A stretch of DNA of 64,000 bases from Chloranthus sessilifolius (Eukaryota; Streptophyta; Magnoliopsida; Chloranthales; Chloranthaceae), in the NCBI GenBank assembly GCA_021018995.1, contig CM037593.1, positions 17,698,088 to 17,762,087 on the forward strand, given 5' to 3'. Both the position numbers and the translations under genes were made by a program. Position 1 is the first letter of the stretch. Every line of letters starts with the position of its first letter. The notes under the pieces were generated by a model, which saw nothing but the letters and a program-made list of their open reading frames with translations, had not been told where the DNA came from and ran no database searches. Shown here piece after piece: positions 34,556 through 46,764 of this stretch.

Positions 34556-35420
34556 CTAATCGACCCAACCCGATGGCCTAATCCAAAATTTATACCTGTT
34601 AACCCGACCCCCCAACCTGCCAAACTAAAGACCCAAAGACCCGATTCACCTGGCCTGACTGCTGGGTCGGGTCTGGATTCCGGCAAGAAATGCTTAAACC
34701 AAAATGCAGGTTGGGTCTAAGCCGTAAAGAGTCCGGAGAAAAATAGTTTCGGCCCGACTGAGCCACCCTTGACAACCCTGATTATTTCGTTTGCTGGGAC
34801 TTAGGAGGCGGCCAATTTCATGCGAGAAAATTCTTGAAATATTTTGTTGAGGAAAAGAAAATTCTTGAATCTAAAGGTCAAAAATGAGTCCGGCCTTAGT
34901 GCTCAAAACCAAAGCCCAAAAAGGCCCAAGATCCATCTACGAAGTGAGATCTTGAGCCTTTGATACTTGGGGAAAACCGCCTTGTAATTACCAATTTTTT
35001 TTAGCTACTCCCCTTGGTCGCTTCTCTCGAGTACTTTTGATGGTGGGTTTTGCATCTAGGTTTAGAGTCCAACCACTTGAACCTGGCCAAAGCCCAATTG
35101 GGTGCACTCTAAATGCCGCTCAACCAATTTTTAGACCAATGACTGCAAGGGGATCTTGACTTTTATCTTTATGCATTCATTTTTGAAACCCGTGCATCAA
35201 ACGATCTCAAATATTGATGGAAACACATTTAGAGTCCTACCAGTTAGACCTGAGCACAGCCGTTGCTTCTAGAAGGAGGAGACCTTAATTGCAATCGCTA
35301 AATTATTCGAGTCTTTTGGATCATGTTCAAACTACCGCTTACCCCATAATTATTTATGGCTGAATATTAATTGCGGACTGGGTGTTGGGGCATATTTTAA
35401 ATCTCTAAAATCCTATATCG
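34556..35420 (+). repeat. Direct duplication, copy 1 (partner at 36716-37540)
   Basis: Shares TTAACCCGACCCCCCAACCT, TTAGGAGGCGGCCAATT and GTCTTTTGGATCATGTT with copy 2 in the same order at a nearly constant offset of about 2,120 bp. Divergence is moderate. The copies could be LTRs of a short element or a local tandem duplication; no TG...CA ends were found. Confidence 0.75.
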
Positions 35421-36715
35421 TGATACTAATATATGATGTTTAAATTAATCTTATAGAGGTAAAATTTACATTTGCTCTTACAATTAATGTTAAAATATAT
35501 TTCAGTATTACGTGGTTGACCCATAACTAATCTGTATTAAAAAATCCTACTTAGAAGACGATACAAACTGTTGAATTGATGAGAGTGCACAAATTTGGGC
35601 AAAGCATTATAACCGCTGACAAGCTCTTCACATAGATTGAATACAACCTAGGATTATATCAAAATAATGTATGTGGTGACTCATAGTGCCGCGCGAACAG
35701 AAGTGATTATTTGTACACTTTCACATATATTTAGAAATGACCTTTATTTACATGTGATTTGTGTTATAATTAGTAATTAGTAATATTAATTTATATGTTA
35801 TAATTAGTTTAACTCATTTTGACCACCAGCATGTTAACTTGATCTGCTCACCTGACTCATTGACCTGTTGGCTCAACCAGGGCTGGCTTGAGATTTTGGG
35901 GGCTCAAGGCGAGTTCTTAAATTGGGGCCTCTCCTTCCAATTAATCTAGAAGAAATTTTTTTTGTCATAATTTATTTATATATTTTTGACAAATAAAACA
36001 ACATCCATTGCTCATATATTACAAATATCTATTTATTGTTTATAATTTGAAAATGCAACAAAAAATTAATGGAAGTATATATTAAAGGAAAACGCAACCC
36101 AAAAAGAGAAAAACTAAATAGTATAACGTACCCAATGGATTGAATAACTCATTCAATAACTGTTTGGCATTTTTTAACACTTTAACTAACATTGAACCTT
36201 TGACAGCCATTTTTAGCACTGTAACGGTCTCAAAAGGTTCCATAAATAAATTCATTGGATAGCTCTCGTCGAGTAGGTCAAAATTGATAGGCCATTTGCT
36301 AAAAATGAAACTTTAATAAGCCCGACATCGGTGTTTTAAGTTAGATCATGTTCGAAAAGTTTGTATATATATAAAAGATTTGGTGAAACAAATTCAGTCC
36401 AAGCCAAATTGGGCAAGAGAATCCACTGGTCAATACATAACGGCAGTGGAGCTCAATGACTTGACCCATGACCCACACAGACCTGATCCATGACCCATAA
36501 AAAATTTGGCGGCCCAGTAAACATATGGGGCGGAAGACTTGAACCCACAACTTATTGAGCATAAAGCAAAACCGTACAAGTCACTTAACCAACCAAAATA
36601 TTAGCTTGGGTTAGAATTTTTTTACTTTAAAAATAATATTAACCAACTCAAAAAGACATACAAGATTTGGAAGCCCCAAAAATTCGGTAGCACGAGGCAG
36701 CCACCCCGTGAGCCT
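35421..36715. other. Sequence between the direct duplicates
   Basis: No coding region recognised. No gag/pol motif was seen, so an LTR-retrotransposon reading is not supported. Confidence 0.5.
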
Positions 36716-37540
36716 TACCTCAGGGCCGGTTCTGGGTCCAACCCAAAATTTAAACCGGTTGACCCGACCCCCCAACCTACCAAACTGATGACTCGAAGAC
36801 CCGATCCAGGTCAAGCAGGTTGGGTTTAAGCATTAAAGAGTCAGGACAAAAATAATTTCGGTCCGACTGAACTTACCTGACCCGTTGACAACCCTGACTA
36901 TTTGACATGCTAGGAGCATCGGACTTTAGGAGGCGGCCAATTGCATACAAGAAAATTCTTGAAATCTAAAAGTGGAAAATGAGACGGGCCTTGGTGAGCT
37001 AAAAATCAAAGCCCAAAACGGCCAAAGATCGATCCATGAAGTGAGAGCTTCAGCTTATGAATTATGATACTTGGGAAAACCACCTTGTTATTGCAAATTT
37101 TTGTTAAGTTTCTCCCCTTGATACCATCTCTCGAAGACTTTTGATGGTGGGTTTACTTCTAGCTTGGGGGTTTGGTCAGGTCCAAAGGACCAACTAGTTG
37201 AAGTCTAAATGTGGTTCAATCAATTTTGAGATCATAGATGCAAGGGAATCTTGGCTATTATCTTTATTGGTATGCATGCACTCTCGTGCATCCAACGACC
37301 TGAAATACCAGTTGAACTACATTTAAAGTCAATAAGTTGTACCTGACGAAAGCCCTTGCTTCGAGAAGATTTGATAGAAAAGCAAGCTTTGAATATGGAG
37401 GAGACCTTTATTGGTGTCACTAAATTATTCGGGTCTTTTGGATCATGTTTGAACTACCTCTTCCCACTTAATTATTTATGGCAGTGAATACTAATTATTT
37501 TCTGGGTGGGGCATGGTTTTAAATCTCCAAACTATTATAA
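36716..37540 (+). repeat. Direct duplication, copy 2
   Basis: Diverged copy of 34556-35420 at an offset of about 2,120 bp, ending near TTTTAAATCTCC. It lies just left of the complete MULE. Confidence 0.75.
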
Positions 37541-37611
37541 CAAATGATGTTGATAATGATGGGCTTTTTACAAAATAGCGCCTGTGCTATTTTTTATCAC
37601 CAAAACAACTA

Positions 37612-37720
37612 GGAAAATTTACCTGATTGACCCTATCAGATGTGCCTTCTACTACAGAGACCCTATAGTTTTACTTTTACTCAAATCGATCAGCTCGAAG
37701 CCGAGTCGGCCTTAAGGAGA
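37612..37720 (+). repeat. Left terminal inverted repeat of the MULE
   Basis: About 100 bp, inverse of 46765-46865. It includes the CTCGAAGCCGAGTCGGC region, whose counterpart in the 5834 element is TTAGCCGAGCC. Confidence 0.85.
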
Positions 37721-37950
37721 ATAAAAAGTTCATATTACCCAATTTTCTGACTTTCTTTAACCCAAATACATCCCATTTTTCCTTATTTTAATCTGCGCTA
37801 AAGTTATAAGAAGTTAGAGGTGGTGAAGGTGACGACGTCTTCTGCCTCAGATCTGCTAACTGGAAGAAGAAAACAGAGGTTTGGGAGAAGAAGTTCCTGC
37901 ATTTTGCCATTGGGAGTTGAAGATCCTGCAGTTTCCCATTCCGACGCGAG

Positions 37951-38376
37951 GTATGTTCAGATCCAGTGTAAACCGTATCAAAAGTTATTTTGGAAAAGGT
38001 AAATCGATATCGATTGTAAATAAATGCAGGAGCTGGTCAATTGTAAAATCGTCATCAACTGTTAACACAATCGATATCGATTGTAAATAAAATCGATATC
38101 GACTGCGTATCCAATAGTTACCGATTGTGTATCAAATCGGCACCGACTTTATAAACAATCGTTAACGATTATGTTTCCAATCGTAATCGATTGAGTATCC
38201 AATTGATATCGATTGTTTATGAAGTCGGTGACGATTGGATACGCAATCGGTAATGATTGGATACGCAATCAATTACGATTGGATACTCAATCGGTAACGA
38301 TTGGATATCAGTTGTTTTGCTACAAATTTTTCATATTCATCCGTCTTATGACTCCTTTCTTCTCCTTCTTAAACAG
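37951..38376 (+). other. 5' intron of the transposase gene, with palindrome array
   Basis: A donor-like GCGAG|GTATGTTC at 37951 and an acceptor CTTCTTAAACAG|GCGATG ending at 38376 would join a leader exon to the first ATG of the transposase at 38380. The array at 37995-38310 fills most of this intron, with units such as CAATCGTTAACGATTA and CAATCGGTAACGATTGG. The splice calls rest on consensus and reading frame only. Confidence 0.6.
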
Positions 38377-38379
38377 GCG

Positions 38380-41164
38380 ATGTTTGGTGTGGAAATTCCT
38401 CTTCTCTATCACTTTGATGGCCATATTATAAACGATGATAGCTTTTATCAAGGTGGCCACCGGAGGGTTATTACAATTTCGACGGATATATCTTATGACG
38501 GTTCAGAAGGTGAATTTCTGCTGTCAGTTTTGCGAGAGCAGATGAAACAATTTTCATAAAGTTCTCTATGAAGATAGTGAACACCCCTGTGCTTGCCAAC
38601 GTTTTGGATTCGGATGATTTGGCCACCCTATTTTCGTTTTATAAATCCTGGTCGAACATTATAAAGGTATTCATCATTAAAGAACCATCCTCCTTCCGAT
38701 TTGAAGCTAAACAAGTACCTCTAGGTGGGACTGATTTTGTGAGTAACCATTCCTTCCAGCCATGTAAGTTTAAGGAGGAAGGATTTACATATGATACTAT
38801 TTAGTTACGTGATGATGACAATTTTGCGGTAAACATATCCACCATGAAGACAACTTTTGATCTACATGTCTACAAAATATATCCACCATGAAGACAACTT
38901 TTGCGGTAAACATATCCACCATGAAGACTACAAAATATGCATGGGGCACATTGTAGTCAAGAGTTAGACTACATGTCTCTAAGAGTGAGGGATGAAGACG
39001 ATTTTCATCATATCTTTCCCGGTGGATTCACAACTTGGATGACTCACGAATTATGTTCTACTGTGCCATCGATGGGGATTAACGAAGAAGCTCAACCCTA
39101 TTTCCATACATATAATCACCCCTTCGGTGAAGGGACTAGTCAACCATGTCAGAACCCGTTCGATGAAGGGCTTAGTCAGCCATGTCCTGACCCGTTCCGT
39201 GAAGGGCCTAGTCAACCACATCAGAACCCCTTCGGTGAAGAAGGATCTAGTGAACCACCTTAAAACACTGCTGGTGAAGAGAACGTCGAAGATTATGATG
39301 ATGAACCGAATGAGTTTATAAAAGAGGATCCGAAATATTTTACGAGGGGCATTGATAATCCATTAGTAGATGGAGTTTATGAAGTGTCATAGACATCGGA
39401 CAAGTCTTCCGATCAAGAGGTGGAAACTGAATATCGGAATTGGACGTTTGAAGTTGGAGAGATCTTCAGAGATAAACAAACATTTCAAAGAGCATTGAAA
39501 GAGCACGCGATGGAAAAAAACTTTCAAATTCGGCCTTTGAAAACCGCTAATTATCGAGTGACAGTCGGATGCTACGAACCCGGCTGTTCATGGCGAATAC
39601 ATGCGTCTAAATTAACTGGGTTCGACACTTTCCAAATCAAGACGTTTAACAGTACTCACATATGCGGGGCCGTTAAGATCGGATCGCACGGTCACCGTAA
39701 TGCAACAATCTCGTTCGTAGCCAATTATGTACGGGAGAAACTTATGGAAGGATTCGACTACACCCCGGAGTCGATAATATTTGATATTACAAAAGCTTAT
39801 ATGTGCAAATCTCATATGTTAAGGCTTGGAGGGAGAAATAACTTGCCCTTAATGATATTAAAGGCAGTTAGGAACGACAATTTGTGGATCTACTAGTCTA
39901 CGTGAAGGAGATGGAGATGGTAGATCCTAATATACGAACATCCTTTCAACTAACGCTTAACGGTAAATTTTAAAGATTTTTTTGGAGTTTCGGCCCGTGT
40001 ATCGAAAGCTACCGTAATAAGCTTCGTCACACATTGCTTGTAGATGACACACACCTATGGAGACGTTACGAAGGGATCCTACTTATTGCCTCGGGGCAAG
40101 ACGATTATGGCTATATATTACCGTTAGCATTTATCGTCGTCGAATTAGAAGAAGAAGATACGTGGATGTGGTTTCTTAAACGAGTAGGTGCGTTCGTGAT
40201 CGGTGAATTTTTCGAAGATTTCATTTTTATCACGGATAGGTCGAAGGGTTTAATTAAGGCGGTCAAACATATCCTCCCTAATGCACACCACAACTATTGC
40301 ATGCAACATATGATACAAAATTTGCAATACAAGTATCCCAAGAACAATGTGAAGAGTTTATGGTGGTGCGCCGCGCGTGCATATTCAGTAGAGAAATTTA
40401 ATTATTTTATTAACAAAATGAAGGAAGATCCTGCTGATCCTCGGGCCGTAGAATATATTTTGAAAATAGACCCAAAGTATTGGGCACACGCACATATGAA
40501 AGGAAGGCAATATGATTATCTGACTATGAATAATGCCGAAAGCTTAATCAGCATACTAAAGATAGCTCGAGAGAGACCAATTATCGACCTAATCAGAACT
40601 ACTAGAGAGAAAGTCACCGATCATTGTCAAAAGCACAGACAGATATCTGAGAAATGGACCACCCTACTCTGTCGAAAAGCAGAAGAGCACATGAAGAAGG
40701 TACTGTAATGGGCCGGTAAGAAGAGAGCTCAACCATACGGGCGCCATCAATTTCAGGTCAATTTCAGAAATTTCATTCATCACGTCGACTTGGAACACAA
40801 GACGTGTACTTGCAGTCGTTGGCTTATTCATGGCTTGCCTTGCTCTCATGCCATGGCAGCTATCAATCGGAGAAGTTACGATTATCATAACTTCTGTGAG
40901 AAGTAGTTTTTCACTGCTTATTATAGACAAACATACGACGAATAATGGCTTCCCACCCTCGATAAAAGCCAATGGGCATTCCAAGCTGAGCAACTGCCTG
41001 AAAATATGAAAGTAAGACCACCCTACAATTTTCGAAAGTAAGTCGGCCGTCCGAGAAAGAGAAGGATAAGGTCTAAGGGTGAAGTTAGGGCCCTACAGTG
41101 TGACAGGTGCACTGAGTATGGTCACAATTGCAGGAGTTGCACGATAATTGGGCCCATGAGTTGA
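38380..41164 (+). pseudogene. MULE transposase (MURA-like) with SWIM and zinc knuckle, broken
   Basis: The first ATG after the 5' intron acceptor opens MFGVEIPLLYHFDGH and GGHRRVITISTDISYD, the usual N-terminus of plant MULE transposases. An acidic stretch with NPF-EG repeats (39127-39260) follows. The MULE N-terminal region (39420-39896) includes CSWRIHASK and HICG. The catalytic core has VDDTHL (40040), ITDRSKG (40225) and NNAESL (40527), so all three acidic residues remain. Then a SWIM finger CTCSRWLIHGLPCSH (about 40800-40855) and a knuckle CDRCTEYGHNCRSC (about 41098-41140), both with their metal ligands. Breaks: frameshifts near 38560 and 39900-40030, and stops at 39261, about 39391, 40706 and about 40903. 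Role in family: cut-and-paste transposition in the nucleus. Confidence 0.9.
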
Positions 41165-41689
41165 TACAATACAAGAAGTCAGCTAAATATTCAACTACAC
41201 CCCACAGTCCACTAGCTGTAAATTTCTCAAAAAATGTAAAGAAGTGTTGATAGATAGCCCTGGTGAGAATTGGGTTTGACTTGTAACTTCATTGGGGTTG
41301 TATCCAACCTGACGAATTTAAGGCAAGCTTGATACTCTTAAGAATTTTTAAAACTTTTTGTCACAGAGAGTCGATATCGACTGTAAATACGGTCGATATC
41401 GACTGCGAATATAGTCGATGTCGATTGCTTCTGCAATTGACAACGATTGTGTCTGCAATCGACAATGATTGCTTCTACAATCGACTGCTTGAGCTCTCTT
41501 TAATAAAGTCTGCGACAAGCCCAAAATCCGCCTAATGTTAACCAGCTGATATAAAAATTTTACATACTTGAGATTATAAATTTAAAAAAATAATGATTAT
41601 TTTACAATTAAAATTTAAAATTTTCATTTACAAATATCCTTGAATGTTATAAAGATACAACTACATACAATTTTAACTTAAAAAAAAAA
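41165..41689. other. Region between convergent genes, with palindrome array
   Basis: Contains a palindrome array at 41365-41490 (AGTCGATATCGACT, CAATCGACAATGATTG) between the 3' ends of the transposase and the ULP-like gene. It probably holds both 3' untranslated regions. No further gene. Confidence 0.7.
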
Positions 41690-42081
41690 ACTAGGGTGTT
41701 GCTGCATCAGTTGCAGGTTCTTCATCGGTGGCTCTCTCGGCTTCTCCATCGACAGTAAATTTAGCGAGGGCTTGGCCAATTTCTGCCATGATCTGACTCA
41801 TATTGCCTTGGCTGAAGTCAATTTCTTCTCCAACATGAAGTACTCTATATACTTCAAAACAAATACCCACAGTGCCAATCATTACTCTGTCGGGGTACGG
41901 ATTTGACCCTGCAATCAGAACTTGACTACGGATAGGTCCCAGCGTCCAATGCAGTGGAGTCTCCGTGTACATGTAAAAGCGTGGGAAGATATTTGGTCTG
42001 TTTTGAAAAGTACAATGTCAGATAATGGTTGATAAGATAAGTAGCTAAAATAAGCAGAAAAATATCTACAGATAATGTGTG

Positions 42082-42235
42082 ATCGATTTCCAAAACAATC
42101 GACAACGATTGCATAATCAATCGTTAGCAATTATATAAGCAATCGTTATCGATTGTACATGCAATCGTTCGCGATTGATTATGCAATCGTAGGCGATTGT
42201 ATAAGCAATCATAGCGATTGTATAAGCAATTTCAT
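42082..42235. repeat. Palindrome array in intron 6
   Basis: Units such as CAATCGTTATCGATTG, CAATCGTTCGCGATTG and CAATCGTAGGCGATTG, separated by TATAAG- or TTATG-like linkers. The candidate intron is 42322-41998 (donor GTAAGAAT, acceptor CAAAACAG). Confidence 0.85.
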
Positions 42236-42694
42236 TTGACTGCTTACACAATTGTATTCTGAGGGCAATTAAATAAGCGTAAATTGGAAATTTATTGATT
42301 TAAAGGTGTGGACAATTCTTACAAGGAGGTTGATTTGTATGGGATACTTGTCCTTTTAGGGCCTATCCAAAATTGGTGAGCCCATAGATCCCTCAACCTA
42401 TTGAAGAAGAAGTTTTGGAGCACCTTCTTGCCTGGGTTGGTTTCTTCCTTAAGGGTAGCCCACCGTTCAATTTGCGTGGCCATCGGTTTTTGGTTGAGTT
42501 TTTTTAGTATCAACAAAGAATCTAAAATCGTTATAATCCATGGCGATATATGACAAACCGGTGGGGTCATCAGGAAGAATTTATCCCCAACTTCAGGATG
42601 AGCAATGTCATCCATGACTTTCAAAAGTCTTAGGTAGGCTCCAATTATCTGAAAGATAATAAATTTCAGTAATCAACACACACTTCATTCGTTA

Positions 42695-42872
42695 TCGATT
42701 CTATACAGAGTCGGTGTCGACTGTTAAGACAATCGTTAATGATTGTCTAGATAGTCGGTATCGACTGTTAAGACGATCGTTAACGATTGCGTAGAGAGGT
42801 GATATCGATTGTCAAGACGATCGTTATCGATTTCTTAGACAATCGCGATAGACTATCTGGGCAATCGTTCTA
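42695..42872. repeat. Palindrome array in intron 5
   Basis: Units such as CAATCGTTAATGATTG and CGATCGTTAACGATTG with TAGA-type linkers. Intron 42969-42649 has donor GTAAGTAA and acceptor CTTTCAG. Confidence 0.85.
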
Positions 42873-43617
42873 TTTTTTTAATCAATCATTACTTTTAGAA
42901 AACTTGAAAAGAAAATAACTTTAGAAAGAAAGCATTAAGAAATTGAATATGAGAGATTTGGTTACTTACAAGATTGTCTAAGTATGCCGTGCCTTCCAGA
43001 CATTTGAATGTATGCATCCGGAGTGTATAATCACCCACGGAGCTTACGTAGATACTGCATGAAACATAACGGCCAAGTTTTAATTCAAAACGAAATTAAT
43101 CTTTAACTAACAATAGTATCATAAAGGACAAATTCGTAATATATGCAACTTACTCGGCATCCTTTTCGGGAGCTGTCTAGATGGCATTCATGGACCTCTG
43201 CTCATCTATCAACTCAACCGTAGGAGGGGGCATCGTCTCGGTTGGCAGTTTTTTTATAGCCTGCTTTTTTCTGTCCTAGGCTTTAAGGCAACATGTTTGG
43301 CTTTAATCCTAAGCCTTAGGCGAGTATCTAATGGTTGCTCGGATTGCTCATCACCAGTTGGACCACCCTTATCATCATAATCGTGGGATTGGTTATCAGC
43401 TGCTGCCAACTCCTCTTGGGCGGGAGGAGCTGGTGCCACATCTGTTGATCCTTGGTCGGCTAGACTAGCAGGTTCTGGTCTCATATCGGTAGTGAGAGAC
43501 ACTTCCGATAACAACTTAGAAACAGCACAATCCTGAACATCGAAAGACATAAAATTGATAAATAAGAAAAACTGATAATAGAATGACCTCTAAAAATAAT
43601 ATAAATCCATTCTGAAT

Positions 43618-43812
43618 CTAAACCGATCGTAATTACAATCGATACCGATCGTATTTACATTCGGTACCGATCGCCTAACGATTGCATTTACAATCGATAA
43701 CAATTACATTTACAATCGATAACGATTGCACATACGATCGACATCGATTGCACATACGATCAGTATCGATTGTACATACGATCGGCATTGATTGTACATA
43801 CGATCGATAAAA
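43618..43812. repeat. Palindrome array in intron 3
   Basis: Units such as CAATCGATACCGATCG and CGATCGACATCGATTG with ATTTA- and CATA-type linkers. Intron 43852-43533 has donor GTATGATT and acceptor GTTCAG. Confidence 0.85.
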
Positions 43813-44517
43813 AATCGAATTAAACTAAAGCAGACTACACTGCCAATCATACCTTGGGTGTCACCTCCAAGATCGTTTGAAGGAGTTTTATAATTTTTCC
43901 TTGCTCTTTTCGGATCAACTTGTTGAAGTGATCCACCGTTTGCAATTAAACATCCCTTGAAGTGAGCCGTTCTTCAAAGGAGTTGCATTGTGTCCGGAGG
44001 AGCCTATTCTCCTCCACCAACCGCTTATTCCCTTCCACCAATTGGTTAACTAACACTTCCAAATGGCTAGCTTTTTGGTTGAGTTTCAAGTTATCCAACT
44101 CCAAACCATCAATCCTCCTCAACAACTCTTGATTAGAGGAGGTTGGTGTACTGCTGCTTGTCTTCACGGAGACCTTTTTAGGCCAGTCTAATTGGACTTG
44201 GACCTCATCTGATGAAGAGCCTTCGTCAGACGTTGTTTGGTCCTCAAATTCTTCCTCTTCAACTTCTTTAACCGGAATATTTCTTTTCTTCTTGGGCCGC
44301 AAATCAACTTCCACAGCTTTCTTGACCTCCTCAACCTCTTTCCTCTTCCCCCCAATTTCCCCCCCAACAGCCTTTAGAACCTGCTGATAATCCCTTACGA
44401 GTGGTATGTCCAACTCGAAGGTAACGGGTTCGAGGGGAGCATAAATCTATTACGAAAAAGGACATGTTGTAAAATAATATAGAAAAATTACAGAAATTGA
44501 AAAATCACTGTAATATA

Positions 44518-44780
44518 ACGACTGCGTAACGAGTGGAAACCGATTCCATTTACAGTCGATACTGATTGGGTAGGAAGTCGATACCGATTGTGTTGGAAGT
44601 CGACACCGACTGTGTAGGCAGTCGATAACGATTACTTAATCAATCGATCTGACTTCGTAGTCAGTCGATTCCAACTACGTAGGCAATCGATACCGATTGC
44701 TTAATCAATCATCCGATTCCGTAGTCAGTCGTTTCCGGCTATGTAGGCAATCAATATCGATTGATTTAGTAATCGAAATT
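44518..44780. repeat. Palindrome array in intron 2
   Basis: Units such as AGTCGATACCGATTG, AGTCGACACCGACTG and CAATCGATACCGATTG with GTAG-type linkers. Intron 44842-44447 has donor GTATGATG and acceptor GTAATAG. Confidence 0.85.
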
Positions 44781-45717
44781 ACTCTTTAAAGTTCTTACAA
44801 ATTTACCTTTACAAATTTGAATTAGTTAAAACAACATCATACCTTGCTCTGGACCTTAGTTGTAAAAGTCTAGCCTTTATTCCTCGTTTGGGGCTTCTCC
44901 GCCTACTTCAACAATCGGAGGAAAGGGTTTAGCATTGACGTTCTTTGAGGTGAGATGTCAGGCAGCATCTTATAGGCCTACCACTGAAGTACACACATAC
45001 AGCCATAAATATTATACGGCTTAAGCGCTTTATCGTTGTCGGTAATCTTTCTATTTGTCATGCCCTTCTTTATATACTCTAGCAAGTCTTTGAAGACGTA
45101 CAGACCCCACGGGGTTTTTTTAAAATTTTCCACGTCATCGACGAGTTCAACGTGGGCTTCCGACAATTGAAGATGGGACCCGAAAAAAAGGAATGTACAT
45201 AGAACAAAAAGAAGAGCCAACTTGACGAAGTCGTCATCACTTTGCGCTAGCCTCAATCCACTATCAATATGAGACCGAAGAATTTTCCCGGCCGGTAGTT
45301 CCCGAAAATATTTGTATCGAATGGTTTCCACTTCAGGTGCTTTAATGGAAGGGGAATACTGTTGGAGTTCAACAACCACAAGGCCCAATATTAAGGCAAC
45401 GCCTATCTCCCGAAGATAGGCATCTCTCCTCCCGATTCGGAAGTGGTTCTTCTCAACCCAAAAACTTAACATGGCATCCACGACATCTCCAGTAAAACTA
45501 ACACCCTTTGGCATTTGAAATATTCTCCCGAAACTGATGCACTTAGCATCTCCTTCTGCTGCGGGCTAGCGTCTTCGTAAATCTTCGAAATGCTAGTAGG
45601 AGAACATTTGCCAACAGCATGCTGTACAACCATTTTGCAGGCTTCTGTATATGAATTGTAATAAAATTGAAAGATAATGTTTATAAACATGGTATAATCA
45701 GGCTACATAAAAAATCG

Positions 45718-45842
45718 TCAATTCCCTAAACAATTGTCATCGACTGTTTACACAATCGTCATCGACTTTATACACAATCGTCATCGACTGTTTATACAAT
45801 CGATATCGATCGCATTAACAATCGACCGTATATACAATTGTC
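45718..45842. repeat. Palindrome array in intron 1, part a
   Basis: Units such as CAATCGTCATCGACTG and CAATCGATATCGATCG with TTTATA-type linkers. A poly-T run follows at about 45847-45868. Confidence 0.85.
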
Positions 45843-45889
45843 CAATTTTTTTTTTTTTTTTTTTTTTCTTTTTCTTATTCTTTTCTTCC

Positions 45890-46465
45890 TTCGCCAAAAT
45901 TTTCATTACTTCATCGTTTTCGTCCCAAATGAACTTAAGATGATCTGGTTCTGGTGATGTTAGTGGGTCCTCCCATACAGGATCGAATTTGATTGAGTTA
46001 TAATAGGTTATAAGGTGTTTTATCGTCGTCGTTTGACATTGAGAAATATGGGGGCTGGTAGGGATAATAGGGAATGATATTTGCTGGTGATGGTGGAATA
46101 CTTTTAGGGATAATATCGATAGCGATTGCCTCTACAATCAATAGCGATTGCATATACAATCGCTAACGATTGTATATACAATCGCTATCGATTGTATATA
46201 CAATCGATATCGATATTATCCCTAAAAGTATTCCACCATCACTAGTAAATGATTTTCCACCATCACCAGCTAAATTATTCCCTATTATCCCTACCAGCCC
46301 CCATATTTTCCAATGTCAAACGACGACAATAAAACACCTTAAAATCTACTATAACCCAATCAAGTTCGATCTTGTATGGGAGGACCCACCACCACCACTA
46401 GAAATAGATCCTCTTAAGTTCCTTTGAGACGAAAACGATGAAGTAATGAAAATTTTGGCGAAATC
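45890..46465. repeat. 570-bp imperfect hairpin with a palindrome array at its apex
   Basis: The left arm from about 45893 (CAAAATTTTCATTACTTCAT, then GTGGGTCCTCCCATAC) is the imperfect inverse of the right arm ending at about 46461 (ATGAAGTAATGAAAATTTTG, preceded by GTATGGGAGGACCCAC). The apex 46112-46206 is a palindrome array with CAATCGCTATCGATTG and similar words. It lies in the long intron 1 of the ULP-like gene. Confidence 0.88.
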
Positions 46466-46522
46466 GATATCGATTGTATATGCAATCGATATCGATTGTA
46501 TATACAATCGATATCGATAAAA
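46462..46522. repeat. Palindrome array in intron 1, part b
   Basis: Three near-perfect units with CAATCGATATCGATTG and TATAT-type linkers, just outside the 570-bp hairpin. Confidence 0.85.
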
Positions 46523-46764
46523 ATTACTACAAAATGGACACCGATGAAAGAAGAAGAAAAAACTCAACAACAATTAATGAAAATTTATTAGCTACTTACA
46601 GGTTTCGTAGCTTGAAGATTGAAGCACAGAATGCTAGCGACTCTCGACCGCCTCTCCACCGACTTCGAACGAAAAAGTAAAAAAGTAAAAAGGTAAACAG
46701 TGAAGGGTTTGATGAAGGCGGCTATTTATTACATTGGGATAAATCCGGTATTTCCTAAAAGCGA

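Larger units (their letters stand above)
41690..46720 (-). pseudogene. Seven-exon ULP-like (C48 peptidase) transposon gene with DUF1985-like region, broken
   Basis: Candidate exons on the minus strand, from consensus splice sites and protein continuity: leader 46720-46600; 45644-44843; 44446-43853; 43532-43154; 43054-42970; 42648-42323; 41997-41690. Exon 2 encodes a DUF1985-like region (MPKGVSFTGDVVDAMLSFWV, then DDFVKLALLFVLCTFLFFG). Exon 3 has a basic, acidic and coiled-coil segment. Exons 5-6 join as FKCLEGTAYLDNL-IIGAYLRLLK, the start of a C48 domain, and exon 7 ends the domain with GEEIDFSQGNM. The DCG catalytic Cys position reads TVGIC, so the nucleophile appears lost. A frameshift near 45535, stops at 44980 and 43946 and a frameshift near 43265 also break it. 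Known ULP-like MULE genes have an unclear role in transposition. Confidence 0.75.

Noticed and set aside
34556-37540. LTR retrotransposon with 0.8-kb LTRs
   Set aside because: No TG...CA ends, no primer site and no gag/pol between the copies; kept as a direct duplication only.
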